In this document: one piece after another, positions 42,296 to 52,631 of the stretch
Position numbering within the stretch: the stretch's first letter is position 1
How the letters are laid out: each line of letters starts with the position of its first letter
Source of the DNA: Ixodes scapularis
Taxonomy: Eukaryota; Arthropoda; Arachnida; Ixodida; Ixodidae
Assembly (NCBI RefSeq): GCF_016920785.2
Contig: NW_024609846.1
Location: 106,816,831-106,880,830, forward strand
DNA: 64,000 nucleotides
Direction of reading: 5' to 3'
The notes under the pieces: generated by a model
Seen by the model: only the letters and a program-made list of their open reading frames with translations
Databases searched by the model: none
Told to the model about the DNA's origin: nothing
Made by a program: the position numbers and the translations under genes

Positions 42296-45072
42296 ACTAA
42301 AAAATATATATATATAAAAAATAAAAAAAATGATAAAAAATGAAAATGCGCCATGACACAGCCGTACAGAGTATGTGCTAAAAAAACGAGCAAGTCAGGG
42401 AACCAGAAAATTTCGTGCCCCTCAACTTTGGTATTGGTGCATTGTTTTCGAGTTTCCAACCAAGTAGTTTGGCGATTTCCCTGCCTTGCTTGGTGTGTTG
42501 CATCTTGACTCTTTGTGCTTGTTCTTGCGTGGAGGCCAATTCTTTCAGCGACGGAAATGGCACGCATTTGTGTAGTTCTTCCAGTCTTGTTTGTCTCGGA
42601 AGGCCCGAGATTCATCTTCTAGCTTCGTTCATCAGGGTTTCGAAACGGGCCCAATGATGCAGTGCCAACCTGTAAAAGCGACAGCCATACATGAATTTCG
42701 GTATGAGTGCCGCTTGCGCGATCGTTCTCGCAATTCCTTCACCTGCTCCGCCGTGTTTATTCGCTATTCTTCTGATGATCGAGGTGCCGTGTCTCCATGT
42801 GTCGCGCATTCTTTTGATCCATTTGTCGGGATTGAGTTTGGTGTTGACGTGGGTTCCGAGGAAGGTGTGTTCGTCACTCTTTTCTATTGTCTGCTGGTCG
42901 AATTTTAGAGTGGGGTTGGCGCTGTCTCTTTCTTTACCAAATATCAGGAGTTTAGTTTTCTCGGCTGATGGTTTCATGCCTACTTCTTCTAGGAAACTCT
43001 CTATGATGTGAAGTGCTGCCTGCAATGTTTCGACCTGTTCCTCTTTTGTGCCTTGTGTCGTCCAGAGTGCGATGTCATCTGCGTGTATAGTAAAATGGTG
43101 TGTCTCTACCCTTGTCCAACCTCCAAGCTAGCGGTGCCATCGCTAGATTAAAGAGCGTGGGGGAAAGGACAGAACCCTGCGGCATTCCAATGTCATTGTT
43201 CTTTGTGCTACTTTGATCTTTGCCCACTTAGATTACGTATTTTTTTATTCTTGAGAAATGTGTTGATTAAGTTAAGGGGTCTTCCTAGGATTCCTTGGGT
43301 CTCCATGGTCTTGATTATTACGTCGTGTGGTAGCGAATCAAACGCTTTCTTGATGTCTACAGCCACCAACACTCTCGTACTGTGGGCTTCGGGGGTGAAT
43401 TTCAATATTATTTCTCTAAGTAGTATTAGACTGTCGCGCGTTCCCAAGTTCTTTCTGAATCCCGTTTGGGCCGGGTGGTATGTACCATTCTTATCCGTGA
43501 ACCAGTCAACCCCTGCAAGCGTCATCCATCCGACGAGCTTGCACAGTATCGACGTTAGGGATATTGGTCGTGTGTTTTGAGGTTTGTCTGGGACTTTTCC
43601 GGGTTTTGGTATGGGTGTGACCCACGACATCTTCCAGTCCTCTGGCATTTCACCTAACGTCCAGATGACGTTGATCTGCTACAACAGCGCAGCTCTCGCA
43701 AATTCGGGTAAGTTCTTCAACATACTGTTGGTTATTTGATCAGGGCCTGGTGCACTTCTAGTCCTGCCGTTTGCGATTGCTGCTTCAAGCTACCAGACGG
43801 TGAAGTCGCAGTTGTGGTGGTGTTGGTCTTCCACTACTGTTGGGGTGTATATTATTTCGTTCGGCTTGGTTGAAGATTGAGGGAAGAAAAGTGGGCCCGT
43901 TTCTTCAAGTACTTCTTCTAGCGTTTTGTTGCTTCGTAGGGCTATATTGGATGTGATTCCCCACTCTTTCTTTTTTCCGAGCATAGAGTTACATATACTG
44001 CACATTCGTGTTATTGATGTGTGCTCGTTGAATGATTCGCATAGGTCGTTCCAATTATCGATACATAACTTATTGGCGCAAGATTGTGCTTCCTTTGCAA
44101 GCTTGTTTGCCTCGGTTAAGTCTTTGCGATTTCTGGATGTTCTATATTTGTCAATGAATTCCTGTCTGTGTTGCCATAGTGAGAGAAGGTGTGTGTCAGG
44201 ATCTGAGCCATCCGCGTTTACTGCTTTCTGAATTGTCGCTTTTCCAGATGCTTCTTTCATAGCGTGGGTTAGTTCGTCTATGTTAGTTATGAGGTATTCT
44301 TGATTCAAGATTGTTCTGAAATCATCCCAGATGATGGACTCTCTTTCTTTTCAGTTTAAGTTTGCTTCCGATTTCTAGTGTTATGTGTATTGGGAAATGA
44401 TCGCTTCCCCATGGGTAATTATTATCGCATTTCCAGGTTATTATAGACTTTTGTGATGCAAAGATTAAATCGGGTGTTGTGTTTTTTTGTTTGGGCCCTC
44501 GTCCGAGTCTGGTTTTAATTTCGGGGTCATTCAGTAGGCTGAGCCCTGCTTTTTCATATTCTTTTTGAATTTTGACACCTCTCTCATTGGGTTGGTCTTG
44601 TCTCCAGTCCGCGTGCCATGCGTTGAAATCTCCCCCAATTACGATGTGGTGCTTGGGAGACGTGTTAACAAAGTGTGTTAGCCAGCTGAGCTCGTCGTCC
44701 GTGAAAAGTGCTGGTCTGTAGTATACCGATATGATGATGATCTTGATGTCGTTATCTGTTGTGCGGACTGTTACTATTTCTTGGGTTTGGTTGTACCATT
44801 GAGTAGTGTCTAATTGCTCATATGGCAGTGGTTTATTTAGGTACACCGCTACATGGGCTCGGACTGTTTCTTTCTTGCCTTTTTTGTGGATGATTGAGGG
44901 TGATGTCAAGCTTCTGTATCCTCTAAGACCGATGTTGTCCCCATTTATCTCTTGTAACAGTAGTGCATCTTTAGGTTCTTGTTGCAGTCGTAAATTAAGT
45001 TCCGCCCTGCGAACTCGGAGGCCCCGGCAGTTCCATTGGACAAAATCGAGTGCCTTAGTCTTGCGGGAATCC

Positions 45073-46806
45073 CTAGATGGTTTGTTCTGCATTCTGGGTG
45101 GGGGTGGAGGTATCCTCTATGCTGCATTGTTGTACTTGTGATTTCTGGAACTGCATAATCATTATTTGAAATTGCTGCATCATCTGCTGCATCTGTTGCT
45201 GCTGCTGTAGTTGTTGCTGAATTCGTTGGTGTAGCATTTGCTGTGTTTGTTGCGTTTGCTGAGCTTGTGTTTCCACGAAGCGCAGCACTTTTTCTTCCCA
45301 ATTCCCGTTTTGGGTAGCTTGGGTAACCGCGCAGATCGGCGGGTTTTCTGATGGTGTTGGGTTCTTTGTGAAGGAGGGAATTAGCACCATCGTTTGTTCA
45401 ACAGTCTTCTTGATTGCATCTTGCTTCTTTTTTTCCAGTTCTGTTTGTCTGCGTTGCTTGGCACATTCTTCTTCTTGTTTATCTTTTTTCAATTTCCACT
45501 TTGAGCTGGGCCACACGTCTTTCAAGTTCCTTTAGTTGATTTTCTTTGGCTTCGATTGATGTCTTGTTTGTTGAAGACGTTCTCTTGGCCTTGTTGGCAT
45601 TGGCCTTTGGTAGATCCTGCTTGTATGTCGTGCAGTTGGTGGCGGTGGGGCTCTTCTTGGTACTGCCGGTGTTTTCCAGCGGCGGGAACTCGTTGAAGTC
45701 TTGTAAGGGGAGAAGCAATTTTGGTGAAATTATGTTCTTCCTCTAAGTGTGCCCTGGTTGTTCAGGGCAGTTGCCATCGTCTTCCATGGAGACGCACTTG
45801 CCACATTTGTTGCTTTGTTTTTTGTCTGTGTCATTGCCTGTGGTCTTTGTAGCTTTGCGTCCATGCTTTTTTTGGTCTCGCAGTTGGGGTCGAAGGTTGT
45901 ATGTCCCGACACATGGCAGTAAGGGCAATAGGTATCTTCGCATTGTTCTTTTTCTGGGTGAGGTTCACCGCAACGCCTACATCTCTGCTCTCTCGTGCAG
46001 ACAGCTGCCTTATGGTCGATGCCGTGGCATTTGAGGCACAGGACGGCTGTTGGTTTGTACGTGTATACTCTGAACAGTCTTCCGCGATGCGTGACCTTCC
46101 TAGGAACTTTATTTCCATCGAACGTAAGAAGAAATGTGCCTCCCCTCTCAATGGGTCTTGCATTTAGGACATTGCAGTAGTCAGAGTCTGAGTAGTCGAC
46201 AATGTCTTGTGCTGTGAACTCTGCATTCACGTCGTGTATTACTCCTCTGGACATGAGGCCCGTGGTGGACCTGTATGTTTGGACCCCTACCTCCGTGCCG
46301 TCACCCAGCGTCAGAGTGCTCATATGCAGAATGTCTCCTGCGTGCGCCTCATTGTAAACAGTAATGACTATGGTGTTGTTCCTGTGATGGAGATCGTAGC
46401 TAAGTCGCTCTGTGTTGCAAGGAATTGTAAAAAGCTGTTTCAGTTGGTCCATGAGGATCCGCGATGACATGTTCGATATTCTGATTTGCGTCGTGGGTTT
46501 TACCACAATCACAATCTTTGGTTCGTCAAAGCGCTCAATGTGGGTTCCCCATTTAGGTTTTTGTTTTTTGTATGTGACTCGCGTCCAACTGTTTGTCGTT
46601 TCAGGAGGAGAACTATCGTTGATGTTGGTTATACCGTTAATCTCGTCATTGCTGATCTAGAAACTATCGTCCCGGTCCTGACTACAGAATCTTTTCGCCG
46701 AAATTATCACCTTTCTTGCGTTGTTCTTGTTGGTCTCTAGCTCCATGCTATTTTTTTCGTCGTTCTCGGTGCACCTCTCGATCGGCGTTGTTTTAGTACT
46801 CGCCAT
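45073..46806 (-). pseudogene. LINE no. 3 ORF1 with three zinc knuckles
   Basis: Starts at ATG 46806; an in-frame TAG follows after about 50 codons. Downstream the frame has IVVKPTTQIRISNMSS and three knuckles: CLKCHGIDHKAAVC, CRRCGEPHPEKEQC and CPYCHVSGHTTFDPNC. It shifts near 45720 to LQDFNEFPPLENTG and again near 45500 to a charged coiled-coil-like and Gln-rich tail (QQLQQQQQMQQMMQQ), stopping at 45073 inside the start of ORF2. The family role is RNA binding and particle formation. Confidence 0.78.
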
Positions 46807-46860
46807 GTTCAGAATGCAGGGTGATGGGCAGGCCTAGTTCTGCCTACCCGCGGTTCGGGC

Positions 46861-47136
46861 TTACGACAGCCTCTCGAGGTGAGAATTAAAAGAAAGACTC
46901 GCCTACATTTAGTTCTGCTGGAAGTCTTTCGATGAGTCGCCGTCCTTAGGTAAAAGATTTGGGTCGGGGGACCCAGTTGATGGCAGGAATTTAGTGGTGT
47001 TAGCGAAGCTGAAGCGAACGCTGCTAATCCTCATGCCACTTCGTCGTCCTTTCCTCATTGCAGCGATTGGACACAGGACACTACCCGAATGCTTCTCGAG
47101 ATATCGAATATCACGAGCCCAAATCCTTCTGGTGCA
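46861..47136. other. no gene seen
   Basis: Spacer between LINE no. 3 and the left pLTR of PLE no. 2. At 47120-47150 a hairpin CCTTCTGGTGCA / TGCACCAGAAGG marks the pLTR edge. Confidence 0.4.
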
Positions 47137-47631
47137 GCGCGATGCACCAGAAGGAATTGGTATAGACGCTTTACACACGCGCCAAATTGAGCCGCCATAG
47201 CTGCCCTTCTCTTGTCTTACCGAGATGCCGAGCCACTGAAGCGGGCGTTGACGGGTCTTCACAAGGGCCTATTCTGGGTACAAGAACACAGTAGCATCTA
47301 AAATTGCAATAACCTGTCCTACCGTGGTAATGATGAAGTGAAGCGAACGGAATAAGAGGGAGCAAAAACTGAAGGTCAGTTATGGTGGCGCCCATGCACA
47401 GCTGCTGTAAAGCGTCTATACCTGCGAAGAGCCGCACACTTGACAGGCACATGAAAGAAGAACAGCGGGAGGCGAAGGTTCAGATATAGAAGATGAGAAC
47501 GAATCCGTTTAGCTATACACTATAGAGGAAGAAGATTTCATTAAAATAGTTGCTAGTGCAGCGGTGTGTCTGCCTTTTTTGTTCGTCTCTGTGTGTGTGT
47601 CCGTAAAACGTTCAGCTGGCACTTTAACAAT
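47137..47631 (+). repeat. left pLTR of PLE no. 2, split by a MITE
   Basis: Matches 52392-52631: shared blocks include GCACCAGAAGGAATTGG, CGAAGAGCCGCACACTTGAC, TAGTTGCTAGT and GTTCAGCTGGCACTTTAACA. The MITE at 47165-47416 accounts for the length difference. Confidence 0.8.
47165..47416. mobile_element. 252 bp MITE with 11 bp inverted ends and TATA duplication
   Basis: Ends GACGCTTTACA and TGTAAAGCGTC, flanked by TATA at 47161-47164 and 47417-47420. The empty site is visible in the right pLTR (GGTATACCTG at 52412-52421), so the boundaries are certain apart from the TA/TATA ambiguity. Confidence 0.82.
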
Positions 47632-47632
47632 C

Positions 47633-48113
47633 ATGAACCAACTAGCTCAGCTTCATGCCGTCACAAGCCTTCTTTCTAGTTTCCTGAGCGGACCTTTTAT
47701 ATGTTTTTCTCTCATCGAACCGCAGGCTCTAAGCCTTTTAATTGCAAGCAACATCTGTAGAGCACGGCTGCTCTCACGTAGCATTAATAAGAAGATCCTC
47801 CTCGACGAGGTAAGGAACGTCTTCGGCCTAATTGAGCCTTCGCAAGGGCATGCCCAGAGAGTTTCAAAGATTCTCAAGTCAGAGACATAGTGGCAAGTCC
47901 GGCTTCTCACAGGTTTTCTGAGAAAGAAGTGTCCCAACCGCAACGGTTTTTCGAATCGGATGCAAGCCACAAGATACACAACTGAGGAAATGTGGATTAA
48001 TTATTTTCTACCGGTTTGGAAACACGACATGGCGAGGAGAGAGGTGGCAATGACCAAACGCTCCCCACTCCAGAGCATCGGAGATGTCCAGTTGTCAGAA
48101 CCAGCGAAGCAGG
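47633..48113 (+). pseudogene. PLE no. 2 ORF, N-terminal part
   Basis: Starts MNQLAQLHAVTSLLSS, the same start as PLE no. 1 (2083-2125). The frame stops at 47888 (TAG after KSET); coding similarity in another frame probably continues to 48113, where the TA element enters within codons reading AKQV / LEQ. The N-terminal domain of PLE proteins has no enzymatic role that I can name. Confidence 0.6.
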
Positions 48114-48115
48114 TA

Positions 48116-50515
48116 CACTCTTAGAAAAAAGGGTATGGATAGTCCTCCCTTAAGGGACGAACGGTCTTATAACCTATGTTCCTTTAGAAAGGGAGAAACT
48201 TTCGTCCCTGATGCAGGGGAGCAAAGTTCCTCCGTCGCTTGCATCTCAATATGGCGGCCCCGAATCGAGCAAATCGAGCCCAATAAGGCTTGACGAGAAC
48301 GCTACGTCTATTGTACGGGACGAGAGGAGCAGCAAATAAAAGCGTAAAACGAACTTTCCGCGAACTGTGTTCATTTCCGAAGCCAGATTCCCCCACAGGT
48401 ACAGAAACTTGCGTTTCGAAAGCAGTTGCTCAGTCTTCTCGTCGACAGCACTGCGATGTTAAACGGAGACAACCGATATCCAGTTACTTTGCGCACTTTG
48501 CGTCTTACCTTTGGTGTTCCTCGAGTCACAATTCCTTCGTCAATCGCACATCACGGAGAAGGGCAAACTCAATCCGCGAAAGCAAAAGCCGCTCTCGAGA
48601 CAACAAACTCGAAGCCGCTGTTCATCGCTCAGCGTGAAAGAAGGTTAAATCGCTAGCCACCAGATGGCGGGGTCAAGCAGAGTAATCGCAAGTAGCCAGG
48701 CTAGGTGGCGCTAGGTACCGCCCAATTCATGTTCTACAAGAAATAATTTGATTTCCTCAGGCCACTATTGCGCTTGGGGATCCTCTACTATACACACATT
48801 ACGCTTATTAGAAACATCAGGTGAACATACATTGAGCACATACACGGCACACACAAATATCAATACAACGGAACACCACACTAACCCGAACACTACACCC
48901 GTACTCTGCGTTTCCGTCTTTTATACTGGTCGTTTTGAACGGACGGCATTTCTCGGTGACTGAATGAGCAATAAAAAATATTCCCAGCAAGTGGATTTTT
49001 TGCCAGCAATGTCATACCTCTGAGAGTATTTTGAATGACTCAGGGGATGAATCTCTTATTAAAAAGCAAACGCTCGATCATGCCGTAATTATTTGAAAGC
49101 CAATAAATCAAGCCGCTCCAATGCGGTTCGAAGCCATGAGTTTGTTTCCCTGCACGGCCCGTCGTAGCCTGTATTTCTATTGTAGTGTTTGTTTTTCTAT
49201 TCGTGCTGTTCGCGCAAAGTTGCAATTGCCGTCTTGAATTAATCTCTGTAGAGCGGATATTCACTCAGCTGGAAGTGATGCTTCACGGGCTGAGAAATCG
49301 CTTTTCGATCAACTTGAATGCAGTCAAAGCCGCGACTTGCGGCAGGTGTTAAGTGTACGGAGCTACGCCGTGGCGAGCCCGAAAACTTCCAGCGCTCATC
49401 CCAGCGCGCCACTTGGAGGGCAGTTTCTCCAGGAACCGTAGTATATTTAAACAGCAAAATAAGGGGTAGCTTTTTTTTTCGATTTTACCTACTATTGTTT
49501 TTTAATGCTAAAATTCCACACTTCAAATATACGTACTTTCCGTCACGATTTCGTACTGCTGTCTCGCTCACGAGGACGAGACAACCGACAGTCACATTGG
49601 GCACAGTACGATAGGAGCTTATACTGTTCAGACCAGCGTTCCAACATGACTATCCGCACGTTGATCGATTGCACGTAATCCCTCAAGTGGTATTAAACTT
49701 TTTTTTAAGTAAAGCGGAATGTCAACCTGCGACACCCCGCCCCCTCCGATCACGGCCCGCCCAGCGGCATCAATGCCCGACAATTTACGATCTCATCTTG
49801 TTGTTACACCACTGATACGCGAACACACGGTCACATCGGCGATAATTCCAGTCTTCTCTTCACAACCCACAACACTGCCATCACGATGTTGCAGCTATGT
49901 TGCTGATACGCACAAATACAGAACCACGTTGAACGCACTCGGTATCGGAAAACAGAACCGAACGCAGCACGGAAGGCACCCAGCAGCCGGCAGCAAAACC
50001 TGCCCTTCTTGGACGCAGTTCCTGCTGTTTCCGTAACGTCGAAAACGTCGACACAGTTCCGCGTGGTTTCGCTACTGTAGTTCCGTGCCGTGTGAGTCCC
50101 GCAATCCGGAGAGGGCCATCCTACCTAGTGTACGTGGTGCTGTTGGCACTACTCCGGAACTTTGCTGTTTCTAGCGGCTTCGTTTGCTCGTTTGATAAAA
50201 TTAGTGATAAAAACGTCAATGCAACCAAAATGTTCTGCACGTTTAGACTAGAAGACGGAATTACAAGCGGCCTTCGCTGCCGCTGAAGCTCAATCAACCC
50301 AACAGCTATTTATTAAACAACGTGCGCGACCTGCTCGAAAAACGAAACCGAGAGAAGATAAGTCGGGAGGGCGAAAGCTTTCTGCCGTCTGCCTGAAGAA
50401 GGAGGAGAAGAAAAACGTTTCGTTCCTCCCCTTTTCTCATGTCCGCTTGGGGGCGCGTCAGTAGAAGGGAGGAAGACGCGCCGTTGCTATTTTTTCTCCA
50501 TTTTATCTTAGAGTG
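48116..50515 (-). mobile_element. TA-flanked DNA element, copy B (2.40 kb), inverted relative to copy A
   Basis: Begins CACTCTTAGAAAAAA and ends ATCTTAGAGTG, with TA on both sides (48114-48115, 50516-50517). Joining the flanks with a single TA keeps the PLE frame open through AKQVLEQ, which shows a TA target site. The interior follows copy A in reverse with small indels and substitutions. No transposase recognised. Confidence 0.82.
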
Positions 50516-50517
50516 TA

Positions 50518-52544
50518 CTTGAACAAAGACCTAAATATGCATTACCACCAAAGCTAAAAGCAGTCGACAAGATTGTGCCGGTGAGAAACATTGCAAATAA
50601 AGCTCAGGGAGAACACACTTCACAAATCATCAGTGAAGGAATGGATTGCCTTAACAATTTACGAAACCAAACACACGCCAAGATGAGCTTCACCTCAACA
50701 ATGCAGGAACTACGTAAAAAAGACCTCAATCTGTGCACCTCCGACAAGGAGGGATGTTTCGTGGTCCTTGATTCAGGCAAATATGAAGAAAAAGCACAGC
50801 AAGCCACGGAGAAGAATTTTATTTCAGTTGAAGAACAAAAATTAAAATCCACCAAAAAGGCCATCTTAAAAATACTGGACACAAATCATCTTACCACTCT
50901 CGCCACAAAGGTAAAAGGGACAAAAGGAGGCCATTTATCTGTGTTCTTTTCAGCTAAAACGCACAAGGAAGGTGTGCCGTTTCGCGCCATCGTATCAGAA
51001 AGGAACACCTGGCAAGTCCATCTGTCGTCTTTCCTGGCTAAACATCTGTCCAACGTTCAACCACAGGACCCATTCAACATCCTCAACTCTGGAAGTGTGA
51101 TTGCTTTCCTCCAAGTGAAAGGGTGTCACATTACTTCTGGGTTTTCCATCGACATTGAAAATAGGTATTATTCAATCCCACATACAAGCCTCCTGAAGAT
51201 CCTCCGAAACACCATCGAGGAGCAGGGCACTCTGTCATTTCAAAACGCGGCCGGCATCAACTTGGATAGTTTCTTAGAGCTTCTAACCATCTACCTAAAG
51301 GCGACGGCAGTAATATATCAAAACAAGCAGTACGTACAACGAAGCGGTATCTGCATAGGATCCCGGGTAGCTCCCAACCTCTGTGACATCTACCTCGCAG
51401 CATGCGGCTCTGCTATTCAAGACAACTTAAAAGATCCCCGAGTAGAGGCCATTTTTAGGTATGTGGATGATTTTTTTTAATCTTGTGCAACACTCAGGTT
51501 CATGAAACAACCAACGGATGTAAAGAAGCAGTCATGACGTGTTTCGATCAAAGTTGCGCCGATCTTACCTTCACCCACCAGCTCTCCGTTAACAACTGCA
51601 TAAAATTCCTAGATCTCTCCTTAGAGTTTAGGAATAGACATGTATGCTGGATATATCAGGCACGATCTTGCAAAGGGTTGCTTTCTTTTAGCTCCGAACA
51701 TACCAAAAATGTGAAAAGAGCAGTTGCGACCACAGCGCTCAATTCCGCCCTTAAGAGGTCATGTGAGCATCAGGTGCGGAGGAGTTTTGCGACACAAACC
51801 TCTAGGCTCCAAGATGCGGGCTACCCTAGGACACTTCTTGTTTCGATTTGTGAAAACATATGTGCAGAGATCAAGCGCCAACCTGAACAAGATAGAACAA
51901 TAACAACAAAGAAGCCTCGAACACCCTATGTGGTCGCCCCTTATATCCATGGGCTCACCCATCGACTAAAAAAGATTGCTGGCCGACAGGGCGTACAGGT
52001 CATATGATCTGCGCCTAATAAGGCATACTCCATGCGCCGGAAGGTGAACAGGAAGGACAACAACGAAGAGACAGGTTGCAACACATCTCACAAGACCAGA
52101 TACACCGAATTCACAAAAGAAGTCGTGTACCAGATTTCTTTGTCATGTGGCAAATGCTACATTGGTCAAACGGGAAGGTGCATTAACGACAGAACAAGAG
52201 AGCACGCAGCGTCAGTGAAGGCCACCACAGCAGCAGGGCACCTCGCGGGCCATTGTCGGGTGTGCACATGTGCGCTAAACCTTGCTAACATTGACATCCA
52301 GGCAAAAAATCGCACAAGGGTTGCTCGAGAAATTCTCGAGGCCCTTGCTATTGACGCGAAGGGGGATCATTGCGTGAGTGCAACGTCAATCGCGCTGCAC
52401 CAGAAGGAATTGGTATACCTGCGAAGAGCCGCACACTTGACAGGCACACGAAAGAAGAGGAAGAGCGGGAGACGAAGGTTCAGATATAGAAGAAGAGGAA
52501 GAATCCGTTTAGATTTACACTATAGAGAAAGAAGATTTCATTAA
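50518..52544 (+). pseudogene. PLE no. 2 reverse transcriptase and GIY-YIG endonuclease
   Basis: RT begins with PKYALPPKLKAVDKIV and shows CTSDKEGCFVVLD, FSAKTHKEGVPFRAIVS, GFSIDIENRYYSIP, YVQRSGICIGSRVAP and FRYVDDFF. At 51470-51480 a run of eight T shifts the frame and creates a stop right after the catalytic YVDD. The next frame (to 52007) covers the thumb and linker and ends at a TGA where the family has a codon before SAPNK. The GIY-YIG domain (EVVYQISLSCGKCYIGQTGR, then NDRTREHAASV) is intact up to the stop at 52544, followed by a basic tail. Confidence 0.85.
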
Positions 52545-52631
52545 AATAGTTGCTAGTCTAGCGGTGTGTCTGCCTTTTTTGTTCGTCCCTGTATGTGTGT
52601 CCGTAAAACGTTCAGCTGGCACTTTAACACC
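52392..52631 (+). repeat. right pLTR of PLE no. 2
   Basis: About 240 bp, direct repeat of 47137-47631. It contains the end of the GIY-YIG frame. It stops abruptly at a LINE ORF2 fragment. Confidence 0.8.

Larger units (their letters stand above)
40800..45092 (-). pseudogene. LINE no. 3 ORF2: endonuclease, RT, RNase H
   Basis: Starts at ATG 45092, overlapping ORF1 by 20 nt. Endonuclease motifs: VQWNCRGLR, LLQEINGDN, IGGDFNAWHADW, TPDLIFASQ and WGSDHFPIH. RT pieces: WKMSWVTPIPKPGK, PISLTSILCKLVGW, RVLVAVDIKKAFDSLPHD and, after shifts, a PQGSVLSPTLFNLAM region and KPSAEKTKLLIFGKE. RNase H is split: IFCYTDAAFSERG (before 41880) and AEITAIKDALNAL, TMFTDSQDAI, VRWIPGHEEIEG (41640-41400). The C-terminus has KADQCKHCLENLRADTQH. 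It would nick target DNA and prime reverse transcription there. Broken by shifts near 44310, 43790, 43200 and the two insertions. Confidence 0.8.
40676..46860 (-). mobile_element. I-type LINE no. 3
   Basis: A 6.2 kb minus-strand LINE with ORF1 (46806-45073), ORF2 (45092 to about 40800) and a 3' UTR with AATAAA (about 40697 on the complementary strand). Domains in order: gag-like with three knuckles, coiled and Gln-rich region, endonuclease/exonuclease/phosphatase fold, RT, RNase H, C-terminal Cys/His. Two small insertions lie in it, at about 41665-41865 and 42126-42295. Several frameshifts and stops make it inactive. Target duplication not identified. Confidence 0.85.
47137..52631 (+). mobile_element. 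Penelope-like element no. 2, near full length, with two nested insertions
   Basis: A left pLTR (47137-47631), an ORF start at 47633, RT, linker and GIY-YIG nuclease to 52544, and a right pLTR (52392-52631). The pLTRs are direct repeats of about 240 bp once a 252 bp MITE in the left one is removed. Copy B of the TA-flanked element (48116-50515) interrupts the coding region. Without both inserts the element is about 2.8 kb, normal for Penelope. A frameshift and a stop also break the ORF. Confidence 0.85.
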
